From Purshia tridentata (Eukaryota; Streptophyta; Magnoliopsida; Rosales; Rosaceae), in contig QANT01005022.1 in assembly GCA_003254885.1 (NCBI GenBank), positions 1 through 21,568 of the forward strand: a DNA stretch of 21,568 nt, in the 5' to 3' direction. Under the pieces are notes generated by a model. The model was not told the origin of the DNA. It was given only the letters and a program-made list of their open reading frames with translations, and ran no database searches. A program made the translations under genes and the position numbers. Below, in pieces: positions 1-9,109 of this stretch (position 1 is its first letter; each line of letters opens with the position of its first letter).

Positions 1-450
1 TGTTAGTTATGGAATACGTTGTTCGACAATATCTAGTATGTTTGTTTCTTGTACAATCTATTTTAAGGAGTTAAACTTTAGTGGATAATATGGATTAGTT
101 CAGTTTTATCATTTTTATTTAGTACGTATTCTTTGCTCTGATTTCACATGAGAGTGAGAGAGAGAGAGAATTGAGGTCGTACATAGTAGAAAGTCTTCAC
201 CCAGAAACAGGTCACTTCAACTCACTCTTATATTCAAGGACGGACCCAAGAATTGAAAATGAAGTGGGTTATGAAATCGATGATGATGATGTTCATGATG
301 ATGAAGTTGTGTATGCAAGAAAATTCAAATCTTTACAAAATAACATACAAACAAACACCTATTGTTACATAATAAAAAAATCAAATCTTTCCAAAATCAA
401 TAGATAGAGCAAAAGGCATGGTCATACCTACACAATAGGTGTCACATGAC
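1..450. other. AT-rich flank, no gene supported
   Basis: No convincing gene. A short GA-rich microsatellite lies at about 150-169 and small GAT repeats at about 280-304. An open frame of 78 codons at 171-407 is acidic and low in complexity, and I recognise no domain in it. The stretch at 235-248 (CAAGGACGGACCCA) resembles hAT-type transposon ends, but no partner end is visible, so this may be part of an old transposon. Confidence refers to the absence of a recognisable gene. Confidence 0.4.
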
Positions 451-455
451 CAAAA
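451..455. repeat. Target-site duplication, left copy (CAAAA)
   Basis: CAAAA directly precedes the TG terminus of the solo LTR and matches CAAAA at 2536-2540 exactly. Five bases is the usual duplication length for Gypsy and Copia integrases. Confidence 0.8.
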
Positions 456-2535
456 TGTCACACCCCTAAACCCAAAGGTTGAAAGTATGATTAACTTATA
501 CTTATTCATACATTAACGATAAAGCGAAATCCGACTTTAGTAAATAAAGAGTACGAATTAAACCTCAAATAACCAAGTTTCCTTCAGACTAAAATCAAAA
601 TAAATATCCAAAACTAAAACTTTATACTGTCAAAAGACCTAATGCGGAAAACCACTTTATTAACTAAAGAAGAATATTTCATGTTTAAATTCCTAGGGGA
701 CCAAGTCACGCTCATGGGACAGCTGCCAAAGCCTCTAAGTATCAGTAGAATCATGATCACCTGAAACCACAATGAACTACTAGTAAGATAAACTCAGTAA
801 GTAGCCCACAAATAGAATAACTAATATAGCCAAAATTACATAATTATACATACAAGTGTAAAGAGTGCACTTCATAACATATGAATACTTAGAATCTTAC
901 TTAGAGCCCGTTAAGTACTATCATGCTAGTCCTTAACTTACATAAAAGGGAACCTTAAGTCACCTATGAGCAACACCCACAAATGCAGGCTTATAGCTTA
1001 GTAAATATCACAAACTTATTATAATACTCCCTTTATAATTTAATTAGCATATAGTACCCAAAGGGTTCAAAGTAAGACATAGAGATGCAAACACTTAACA
1101 TAGCATAACATAACATACTCTTATAAACATATATTTATTAAATCCATTGTAGTTCTAGCATACAAGGGTACTTACCCGAATTCAAGAGCAACAACACACA
1201 AGCCACTTGAGTAAGTCCTAATGCAGGTTCTTATCCTATTTCAAACAATAAGGAAAAACACTTAATTTACAATCATTAACAGTGACTCACAATCTACCAG
1301 ACTAATCCAGAATTGACCATTAACCCATCTGTGAATTTTATAAGTTTCATATTTGCTCCATAACTTCCGAAATTAATTAGAGGGCATCTAGACTCTTAAA
1401 TCCACAAACACACAAATTTTTAGCTCAAACCAAGCTCAAAAGATCCCTCATAGCTGACCCTTAATGTACCATAAGAAACTATTAGAAAAGCCACAAACTC
1501 TGAACCTTGGGTATTCCACAAATTTTATAAAAATAACTACCTAAGTGATTGGTCTAAAACACTCTAGTTTAGTACCTTACATATAAATAAACATCATATT
1601 AAAATTTCATAATGAAAAAGTTAGTATAAATAGGTTGTCTACTGCCTTGGGACAGACATAACTAATTTGTCAGAAAATTTCCTGCCACAAAGTCTTATAT
1701 TCAAAAATCCATAGTAAATCCAATTTAAATCATATTACCATGATCCTCAAACTCACAGAAGCATTTAAATCATACAAAAAGATTAAACTCAAAATCGAAC
1801 CTTAGATTCATAAAAGTTACCAACAAAACCCTAATGTCAGAATCTTCAGCAAAACTCAAAACCCTAAGCCCCTGATTAGAAAATTCATTAAAAATCCAAT
1901 ACTTAACCAAATAAGAAGATTTTTAACTTTATGGAACTTAGAATGTTGAGAACATCATACTAAAAAAACCAGATTAAACCAAGATCATTTACTATCTCAA
2001 AGTCGTGACCCTAACCCTGTAGCACAGAATCTGCCGACAAAAACAATTTAGGGTTTCCTAGCACCTAATTGGATTTTGAAGCCCTAAACCCATACCACCC
2101 ATAATAATCCGAAAATAAACTGAATTAAGTCATTAATAAAGGCTTAAGATCGATGTATTACTTGAAAATCTCGTTCCTTAAAAGAACACTTGACTCAAAA
2201 GCCTCTACTTTTTTGAGAAACCCTAAGTTTTGAGTCGCCTTCTTCTTTCCTCTCACTCTCCCTCTAACTCTCTGGCCTTTCAACGTGTAACCTAAAATAT
2301 TTTTGATTTTTCACCTTATAAAACTTATTTTCAAATAATATTTTCCTTTTTTATTTATTTAAATCCTTTTATCTCATTTAATTTTCAATCTCCTATCACC
2401 AAAAGGACTTATCACTACATACCTAAGTAACATAAATCTAGTTATCTTACCCTTACTTAATCACAATAACATAAAATACTAATAATAATTAACAGAAACA
2501 ACTAACAAACAAGGCAAGAAAATTTGGGTATCACA
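456..2535 (-). mobile_element. Solo LTR, Gypsy-like (probably Del/Tekay), ~2.1 kb
   Basis: The segment starts TGTCACACCC and ends GGGTATCACA, so it has TG...CA termini in either orientation. It is bracketed by a perfect 5-bp direct repeat CAAAA (451-455 and 2536-2540), the expected integrase target-site duplication. No gag or pol lies inside or beside it, so it reads as a solo LTR left by LTR-LTR recombination. Orientation is taken as minus because the 3' end then reads ...GGGGTGTGACA, a TATA-like TTATAAGG lies on the minus strand at 2313-2320, and a purine-rich leader follows it. The Del/Tekay assignment rests on length and general look, not on a protein domain. The pairing of termini and duplication is the strong part. 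Confidence 0.8.
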
Positions 2536-2540
2536 CAAAA
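2536..2540. repeat. Target-site duplication, right copy (CAAAA)
   Basis: Directly follows the CA terminus of the solo LTR and matches 451-455. Removing the LTR and one copy would rejoin ...ATGACCAAAA to AGCCTCCCC as the pre-insertion site. Confidence 0.8.
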
Positions 2541-3052
2541 AGCCTCCCCTATAAGTGTCAAATGCACGATCAAGAAACTTCCACCATATGAAACCTCAAA
2601 ACCCTTAAAATTTGATGTTGTAAACCAGAATCGCAGTTCGCTTTCCCAATTGTAGTTGTCATAATAGTCATGTAGTCACTCAATTCACTCATATTTTAAA
2701 GGAGTGATTCTTACAATTGCAAAATTTTGGGAGTTTTAAAATCGCAAATTTTGGGGGTTTTTGCAATCGCAAGATTTTGGGTGTGTTTAAGTATACAAGT
2801 TTGTCAAAATTAATTAATTAACTTGTTTTACTATCTAGTAAACACGCACATAATATTCTTTAAATATCAACAAAAACACACCAAAATATTATATGATATT
2901 AGCAAAAAAATAAATAAATAACGTGAGCCTACCTAATGAGCATATTCTAAAATAGGGTATTGAAAATGGGGGTATATCTAAATGACCCTATAAAAAACTA
3001 ACGTGTTATGCCTTGGCCTCATCACACCTGGGACTAACATAGATATCTCATG
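2541..3052. other. AT-rich spacer, no gene seen
   Basis: No coding potential is seen. It should be the original right flank of the solo LTR insertion site. It contains the short tandem repeat described separately and AT-rich runs such as AATTAATTAATT near 2809-2820. Confidence 0.5.
2714..2788 (+). repeat. Imperfect tandem repeat, three ~25-bp units
   Basis: Three consecutive units share the core GCAA(A/G)ATTTTGGG followed by a T-rich tail, at about 2715-2737, 2738-2762 and 2763-2788. Units two and three also share ATCGCAA. The function is unknown. It could be minisatellite-like slippage or part of an unrecognised transposon end. Confidence 0.6.
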
Positions 3053-3701
3053 TCACACCCAGAATCGGGTATGCAACAGAGGCACCCATCTCGGATACCC
3101 CAGGGGTTAACACCAAAATTTCAGTATTAATCTTCCAGAATACTCAAGTGGGTTAAGCCTTTAGTTAGGATAAATCATGTTGGATTAGAGTTTAAATACA
3201 CAACAGGATCTATTTATATAATAAAAAAAGTGGAATAGATATAAATATATATATAAAATCAACCAACTCGCTAGGGTACCTTAGAGAATATCGTTGTTGT
3301 ATGGACAATATTCAAAGTAAGTTTATAAAATAAGTAAAACCGAAATAACATAGTTAACATGTAAATTGTCTGAAAATAATTTCGAAGGGGATAACACAAC
3401 AACCAACATGAAGAATAACCGACTATAACACAAAAGACATGGACACTGAGACCTTAAGATGCCAGACAAGAGATTCCAAGCTGCACACCCCTCAATCTAG
3501 GTCCTCACCATGAGACAAATCTGGATAAGCCAAGGAAAAGAAACAAGACAAAGAAATGTAAGGGGTAAGCATCACATACGATCATATATGGATTCCCTTC
3601 AGAGACCATGGCTAGTTTGAAAACCATTTGAAAACCTTTAATCGTGAAGATTGATTTCCAAAAAACCAAAGCATTTCACAAATCCATTTAACACCTCAAC
3701 T
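3053..3701 (-). mobile_element. LTR remnant, 3' part (minus orientation), cut by CACTA
   Basis: Begins TGTCACACCCAGAATCGGG, the same terminal form as the left edge of the solo LTR at 456, so on the minus strand it ends ...GGGTGTGACA. General layout further in also resembles that LTR. It stops where a CACTA terminus begins at 3702 and seems to resume at 5363. The two pieces plus the region up to about 6670 would make roughly 1.95 kb, close to the 2.08 and 2.40 kb of the other long LTRs here. I could not find a matching target-site duplication (left flank TCTCA), so the outer right edge is unresolved. Confidence 0.5.
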
Positions 3702-3889
3702 CACTAGAATAAAAAGAGATAGCATCGGCAGTTGCAGATTAGCCAAACTGTCAGTAATAATGTGATTATTTTTGGCAGACATCTTTTTCGCTCGAAATAA
3801 GTATTTACTACAGATAGATCTAAATAGTCTGGCGGATCTATCTGCTAGAAATACTATTTTTTTCAATTTTCATTAAGAAGTGTGATAAA

Positions 3890-4960
3890 AACCCTAAATA
3901 TGGTCCCTCTTTTCCTCACTTCATTTTTTCTTCTTCTATAATGGCCTCTGCATCTCCTCTTCTACTTTCATTTTTTCATCTCCTCTAATCTCCCTTTTCT
4001 CCTCATCTCTCTCTCTCTCATCTTTCCTCTTCTTGGTAGATACTTATCTGGGTTTCATTTTTTGTGTGACGAGACTGATCTTCTCGACAGAAGTCGGCTG
4101 GGTTTGGGTATTGGAGTGGTTTTAACTCAATTTTTGTGTTTTTTTTTTTTTTCTATTTGTAGGTTTTGGTGACATTTGGATGGGATTTGGGTATATTGTG
4201 TTGATCTCATTTTAATTGGGTATTTGATAGATTGTTTTCAATTAAACTGAGGTTGATTGCTCTGCTCTCCAATTTACTGGTGGTGAGGGCTTGTTGGTTT
4301 TTGACCATTTTGCTATGTTTTTTTTTCTTTGTGGAAGCCTTGTTGATATTTGGTGAGGGTTTGCTGAGATTTGCCTAAGCACACCCAAAGAGTTGGGATT
4401 TTGGGTAAGTCGGTTGTTTTTATGATTTGGTTGTGTACTGTTTACATTTTAATTGTATAGTTTATGGTTAATTGTAGAAATCAGTAATGATTAGTTGGTT
4501 TGGATTTGGTATATTGTATTTAGAAATAAAAAGTGATAGTTTTCCAAATTTTCCAATAGTGTGAAAAATTATTGGAAATTTAGATTTTTTGGTATTGCAT
4601 TACCATGAGTCTTAAGGGTATATGGTTGCATTTGTTGGGAGTAAATTTGCTGCAAGGTCCTACACTGTGGGAGTAGTTCCTACACTGTCACTGTCTTTAT
4701 CCTTGTCAGTAATTCATTGCAATTGGTATTCTTTTTGTCTCATTGTAGTTCATGGTTTAGTGAAAAGAAAACAAAAAAAATCCATGGAATTTTGTTTATG
4801 TAGTTGCTTGAGTTCTATGGTGTTTTTTTATGCTTTTACTATTTTGTAGTCAATTTGAGATTAACTATGGCAAAGTTGTATTTTGGCAAATTGGAAGATA
4901 ATAATTAATCTTTTTAGATTGATATGAAATTTGTATATTTTTTCCTAGTGTATTCATATG
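3890..4960 (+). other. CACTA interior: gene-leader-like DNA, possible captured fragment
   Basis: A pyrimidine-rich tract with a CT repeat (about 3900-4040) is followed by G- and T-rich DNA containing a long T tract (4138-4152) and a plausible 3' splice site (CTATTTGTAG then GTTTTGG, near 4165). This looks like the 5' untranslated exon and first intron of a plant gene, or the leader of the parent CACTA's own gene. No protein domain is visible. An open frame of 75 codons at 4622-4849 has no recognisable features and I do not call it a gene. Confidence 0.35.
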
Positions 4961-5074
4961 ATGTTTGTATGTTGTTCTATGAAATATATGTAATGAAGAA
5001 ATCTTCATGCATTTATTTTGAGTTATTAATATTATCATTATATATTTTTGTTTGTTTTTTTTTAATTGAATAAT

Positions 5075-5362
5075 TATTTCTGACGGATTTGTAAAGTATT
5101 TATTGCAGATTAGTTTGCCAAAAATAATTATTTCTGGAGGATTGAAATTCTCTATCCTGTCAGAGTTTGTGTGTCTAATTGACTTATTTTTGGCGGATCA
5201 ATGCAAATAATCCTCTAGAAATAACTATTATTGATGGGTTTTTTTTGGCAGTTATGTAATCCATCACTCATTATTTCTGATAGATTTGATAATATATTTG
5301 CCACTAATGAATTATTTGTGGCGGTTTCTGTCCGCTACACACAGCCAATATTGTTGTAGTGG
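5075..5362. repeat. Right subterminal repeat array of the CACTA element
   Basis: About eight degenerate copies of a motif near TTTCTGGCGGATTT occur in mixed orientation, for example TTTCTGACGGATTTG (5078-5092), TTTCTGGAGGATTG (5128-5141), TTTTTGGCGGATC (5187-5199), AATCCTCTAGAAATA (inverted, about 5209-5223) and TTTGTGGCGGTTTCTG near 5310-5326. A smaller set lies at the left end (about 3768-3850). Such arrays bind the transposase in the maize En/Spm system. Confidence 0.65.
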
Positions 5363-5729
5363 CTGCAGCAGTATATGATAAACATGCATATATACCCATA
5401 AAGAAACATTTTACTTGATGGTCAATTCACGTTAGAAACAACTACTGTTAGCTATAAACAAAACATACAGCTAATGTAGTAAGAGTGAAATGGCCCATAG
5501 AGTAGGAACTTGCAATTGAATATTCTTACCATTTGACACCAACAGTTATCCATACAGACATCAACTAAACCAAGCATACGTAAAAATGTAGAGACTCAGA
5601 TAGACTGTCCATAATAACAATCTTCTAGAAGTTTTATGGAATTGAACCCAAGGTAACAAGTTATGCAATCCATACTTTATGAACCATCAACAATAAACAT
5701 AATAATAGCATGTTATAACAATTTAAAAT

Positions 5730-5745
5730 CACACACACACACACA
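5730..5745. repeat. (CA)8 microsatellite
   Basis: Sixteen bases of alternating C and A. Confidence 0.85.
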
Positions 5746-6516
5746 AGAGTCCATACTTAGGAATGTAGGACCTACCTGGAGTCCAATACTCTTCAAGTAT
5801 TCTCTTCTATAGCCTTCCGCCTATGTGCGCTTACGATCCAAATTTTGGAAGTTGACACGCCACACCTCAATTAGGTAACTCGGCAACCTTGATTCCTTGG
5901 CAACTGGGTAATTGGAGAATCCATGAAAAGTATTTTCGACAAGAGAAAACAAACTCTAAGTTAAGGAATGACAAAACAAGGGAAAACGGTATGACCTATC
6001 CTTTAGTCAAACATCTCTTGACACTAGCCCTAAGTGGAACTAAACTCTACTCTTTCAAAGTACGTTAAGGGTTTTTAAATTTCAACTTTTATCTTGAAGT
6101 CAAACCAATTGAGTAATTGCTCATACTCAAAACAATTTCTTAAATTAACTGAGATTAATCCAACTTAATCTTTACAATGGAAACTTGCTATGCCTAGCAT
6201 GCTATTATTACCTCAAATTAGCAATTAAATCTCCAAAATAAATACTAGGCATGCTTAATCAATAAATAAATTATACTTAACTAACTAGGCATGCAAATCC
6301 TAAAACTAAAACCTAAAAATAAAGAAACACAGGCCTAAAAAAAAAGGGGCCAAAAAACACTTACCCAGTTGTAGACCTCCTTAGCTAAGACATTTGGACT
6401 CCTCCTCCTAGGGCTTGCTCTCCAAAAGAAAAACTTTTAGACTATGAGAATTTTCTACCCTTATTGGTATGCTTCTACTTGAGAGACTCCCAAAGAACCA
6501 AGAAGTGAGTAACTAA

Positions 6517-6540
6517 TTTCACTTGGTTGTGCAAGTGAAA
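6517..6540 (-). repeat. Perfect 9-bp hairpin at predicted transcript start
   Basis: TTTCACTTG (6517-6525) and CAAGTGAAA (6532-6540) are exact inverted copies separated by six bases. The hairpin sits about 20-45 bases downstream of the minus-strand TATA box, so it would fall at or near the 5' end of the RNA. Its role is not known. Confidence 0.7.
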
Positions 6541-6558
6541 ATGAGGGACAAGGGTCTC

Positions 6559-6566
6559 TATTTATA
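6559..6566 (-). promoter_or_regulatory. TATA box on the minus strand
   Basis: The minus strand reads TATAAATAGAG, a textbook plant core promoter. Initiation would be expected about 25-35 bases downstream, near 6525-6535, within or next to the perfect hairpin at 6517-6540. No protein gene follows, which fits an LTR promoter. Confidence 0.6.
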
Positions 6567-6920
6567 GGAACAAGAGGGTTGGAAGAAGTAGTAAGTTTTC
6601 AATGTTGAACAGAATGCACAAAAGGTGCAAAAATAACTTAAAAATACACAAAAATTCGAATTGGGTCAAAATAACTCGCCGGCAAACCCATTTACAGAGG
6701 GTAAAGGGATCCGGGCGACCCTTTTAAAGACATGCATATTAAATATATTTTTATTACGTGGCATAATACCCACCGTTTGATTTAGGGTGCATGATAAAAC
6801 TAGAACCCATCTAAGGCTATTCCAAAACCCCCCATTAAAGCCTTTTCTCATTTCAATCACTCTCCTCTCTTAGTCTCTCTCTATGCAATCCCAAATTCCC
6901 ATCCACCACCATCATCTCTA

Positions 6921-7130
6921 ATGGCTACTGCAATCCCCACCACCACCATCTCTGATGCCCACCACCACAAACTCACCACCACCTCCCTTTCTCCCTCTCT
7001 CTATCTTGCTATCCATTTATCTCCCTTTGTCTCACCAACGTCGCCTTTCTCCCTCTGTTTCATCACTATTGCCTCCCTGTATCAATCTCCGATGATGAAG
7101 ATGAAGTGATATTCTCAATTAGAGACAAGG
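6921..7130 (+). pseudogene. Possible 5' exon of a gene broken by the copia insertion
   Basis: A CT-rich leader (about 6860-6890) precedes an ATG at 6921 opening 62 codons rich in Thr, Ser and His (MATAIPTTTISDAHHHKL). The second frame, across the end of that reading, gives an acidic run SDDEDEVIFSIRDK (7088-7129) ending at a plausible donor, ACAAG then GTAAAC (GT at 7131 by my reading, give or take one base). The two frames are offset, so the exon may carry a frameshift, or 6921 may be an upstream ORF. AT-rich, intron-like DNA follows until the copia element at 7299, so the element would sit in intron 1. No matching later exon is seen after 15491. I cannot assign a family. Confidence 0.3.
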
Positions 7131-7293
7131 TAAACTCTAAGTTTTGTGGGTCATCTCTATTTCTTTGAGTTGTGCTTTAATATCTTTGATTTGGTGAACT
7201 TGGTTGAAGAAGGAGTGTGATTGTGATGCTCTAGCGTGGGTGTGCTGCTAGGTTGCCTTCTTTTTAATTAGTTTAATTTTATTATTTTATATA

Positions 7294-7298
7294 GGGAA
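7294..7298. repeat. Target-site duplication of the copia element, left (GGGAA)
   Basis: Pairs with AGGAA at 15492-15496, four of five bases matching. The single difference fits the age of the insertion. Confidence 0.65.
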
Positions 7299-7953
7299 TG
7301 TTGAAAGTTTTCAAAATATAAAGTAGGCCACCAACGATTAGCTGTATGGTTGAAAACCAGTTTGTGCCTTTTGGCTTGAAGCAATGTATCCTTTGGTGAT
7401 TTAAACTTCTGAAACTTTTGAGAAAGGTTGTAATCACTTCAATTATCAATATATGGCCTTAGAATCACAATCTTTCATGGAAAGATATAATTCTTTTGAA
7501 GAGGTACCTCTTGTTTAAAAGGTATAACCCATTTGAATTAATTCAAATGAATGGTTGCCATATCAATTCATAAAGGGTACTTGATGCTCTATAAATAGAG
7601 GGATTTTCTGCAAAGAAAAGAGAAAAAAATCTAACATTCTTATCCTCCATCATTTTACTGCAAACTATAGAATTAAAAACTAATTTCGGCAGTTTTAGTT
7701 CTTAATTAATCTTGAGTCTTTCTTATTTATCTCTCAAGGTGTTTGGTTTGTTTTTGGTTGTGCAAGACATCAACAAACACATAGTATTTTTCACTAGGCT
7801 TCATTGATTCCACAAGGCTTATTTGCATATCCCTTTTGCACACTGACTGTGGGGGCAAATAAAGTCTGAAAGAAAGCAAATTTATTCGCGCCTTGAAGCA
7901 AGTTTCTTTCATTCCTTTTTTCTCGGCAGCCACAACTAACAAGATTTCCAACA
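7299..7953 (+). repeat. 5' LTR of the copia element
   Basis: Runs from TGTTGAAAG to TTCCAACA, with TGTTG/CAACA as short terminal inverted repeats. It contains a clear TATA box at 7590-7597, so U3 is about 7299-7620 and transcripts should start near 7620. It matches 14857-15491 throughout, except for an extra ~18-20 bases near 7360-7380. The U5 part contains AAATAAAGTCTGAAA (7857-7871), whose exact complement lies just after the LTR. Confidence 0.95.
7590..7597 (+). promoter_or_regulatory. TATA box of the 5' LTR
   Basis: CTATAAATAGAGGG is a near-ideal plant core promoter, conserved in the 3' LTR at 15130-15137. It sets the predicted start of the genomic RNA near 7620. Confidence 0.8.
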
Positions 7954-7982
7954 ATTTTCAGACTTTATTTTTTGCTGTGGCT
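7954..7982 (+). other. Very short leader with U5-complementary sequence at the primer-binding position
   Basis: Only 29 bases separate the 5' LTR from the gag ATG. The standard plant copia primer-binding site (TGGTATCAGAGC, complement of the initiator-Met tRNA 3' end) is absent. Two bases after the LTR lies TTTCAGACTTTATTT (7956-7970), the exact reverse complement of U5 positions 7857-7871. Its place matches that of a primer-binding site. See the findings for what this may mean. Confidence 0.7.
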
Positions 7983-8789
7983 ATGTCATCCATAAAGGAT
8001 TTTACTTCTAGTTTCGTGAAGCTTGATCGTTTTGATGGAGGGAATTTTAGGCGATGGCAAAAGAAGTTGCACTTTCTTCTTACAAGTCTGAAGGTGGTGT
8101 ATGTACTCAGTACTCCAAGGCCAACGGAAGATGAAGCAGAGTCACTTGCTACCAATCGAGAACGTGTTAAGTGGGATCAAGATGATTACATTTTCAAGGG
8201 GCACATTTGCAATGCCATGACTAATGCCTTGTTCGACATCTACCATGAGATGAAGACTTCTAAAGAGATATGGGATGCACTTGAGGCTACGTATATGATT
8301 GAAGATGCCACAAGTAAGAAGTTTCTTGTTTCTAAGTTTTTTAATTATAACATGACAGATGATAGAAATGTTATTGAACAATTCTATGAGATTATACATA
8401 TGCATAACCAACTTTCTTAATACAAAATGTTTATGGATGAGTTAATCATTTTTTTTCTATCATGGAGAAACTACCATCTTCATGGAAGGAATACAAGAAG
8501 AACCTCAAACACAAGAAAGAGGATCTCACCATAGAACAATTGGGACAACACCTTCGGATTGACGAGTGTAGAGTCCGGGAGAAAGCTGATGATGTTTCCT
8601 CATTGAAAGTCCATATGGTTGATGACGGACCTAAGGAATCAAATCAAGAAAACAAAAAGAGGAAGGGAAATTTTTCCAACAAAGACCACCAAAATCTAAA
8701 GAAAAAGAAAGTAAGTTGTTTCCATTGTGGTAAACCAGGCCATTTCAAGAGGGATTGTTGTCAATTCAAGAAACAACAAGAGTCAAACT
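7983..8789 (+). pseudogene. gag: Copia gag (capsid/nucleocapsid), broken
   Basis: The ATG at 7983 begins MSSIKDFTSSFVKLDRF, followed by FRRWQKKLHFLL, the conserved start of the UBN2/copia-type Gag. The frame ends at a TAA (8418-8420), and the downstream part resumes in a different frame at about 8462 ([16 protein letters not shown]), so one stop and one frameshift separate the two halves. The second half carries a lysine-rich basic stretch and a CCHC zinc knuckle, [14 protein letters not shown] (8716-8757), which in the family binds the genomic RNA during packaging. The ATG is chosen because the family start motif follows directly. No upstream ATG is in frame after the last stop. Confidence 0.9.
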
Positions 8790-9109
8790 CTAAAGACAAG
8801 TTTGTTGCCATGATTTCTGAAATCAATGTGATGGAAGACAATGATGCTTGGTGGGTCGATTCTGGGGCAACCAAGCATGTGTGCAAAGACAAGAACCTAT
8901 TCAAGAATTATGTGCCTAATGAGGAAGTCGATGTTCTCTACATGGGAAATGCTTCTACTAATTCTGTTAAGGGAAAAGGCACAATTGAATTAGAATTCAC
9001 ATCTGGAAAGGTGCTTACTCTCAATGATGTTTATCATGTTCCTGATGTTAGAAAGAATCTGATTTCTGGAAGTCTTCTCAACAAGTTTGGGTTTAAGTTG
9101 GTATTTTAG
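8790..9109 (+). pseudogene. Copia aspartic protease region, broken
   Basis: Continues in the frame of the zinc knuckle. [14 protein letters not shown] (from about 8849) holds the DSGA active site (8858-8869), which in the family cuts the Gag-Pol polyprotein. Further on, [16 protein letters not shown] is the usual end of the protease domain. The frame closes with an in-frame TAG (9107-9109) after FGFKLVF, while family-like sequence continues directly beyond it. Confidence 0.88.

Larger units (their letters stand above)
3702..5362. mobile_element. Non-autonomous CACTA (En/Spm-type) DNA transposon
   Basis: The left edge reads CACTAGAATAAAAAGAG. The right edge, ...ATTGTTGTAGTG, is the inverted form of CACTACAACAAT, a typical plant CACTA terminus. 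The expected 3-bp target duplication is near-matching (ACT at 3699-3701, GCT at 5363-5365). Both ends carry many variants of a TTTCTGGCGGATTT-like motif in both orientations, as expected of the subterminal repeats bound by CACTA transposase. No transposase coding remains in ~1.66 kb, so any movement would have relied on a transposase supplied in trans. The interior at about 3890-4960 is unlike the ends and looks like a plant gene leader with an intron. Confidence 0.72.
5363..6668 (-). mobile_element. LTR-like remnant, 5' part (minus), with promoter
   Basis: No coding potential on either strand. On the minus strand it holds a strong TATA box (6559-6566), a transcript-leader-like region, and a splice-donor-like GGGTAAGTG near 6358-6366, matching the layout of the long LTRs at 456 and 11430. 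I read it as the upstream part of the LTR that starts at 3053, displaced by the CACTA insertion. It also has a (CA)n run at 5730-5745. The boundary near 6668 (TGACCC on the minus strand) is a guess. It could instead be the 5' end of a minus-strand non-coding gene. Confidence 0.4.

Noticed and set aside
235..248. CAAGGACGGACCCA as a hAT transposon end
   Set aside because: Only one end is seen, with no matching inverted end or 8-bp duplication in reach. Mentioned in the flank entry but not called as an element.
171..407. Open frame of 78 codons near the window start
   Set aside because: Low-complexity acidic content from GAT repeats, no known motif, and it overlaps a sequence resembling a transposon end. 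Not called as a gene.
4622..4849. Open frame of 75 codons inside the CACTA element
   Set aside because: Hydrophobic, repeat-rich, with no recognisable domain or gene context.
7727..8411. Antisense frames over the copia LTR and gag
   Set aside because: Shadows of the LTR and gag sequence, repeated in the 3' LTR (15267-15473) with no independent features.
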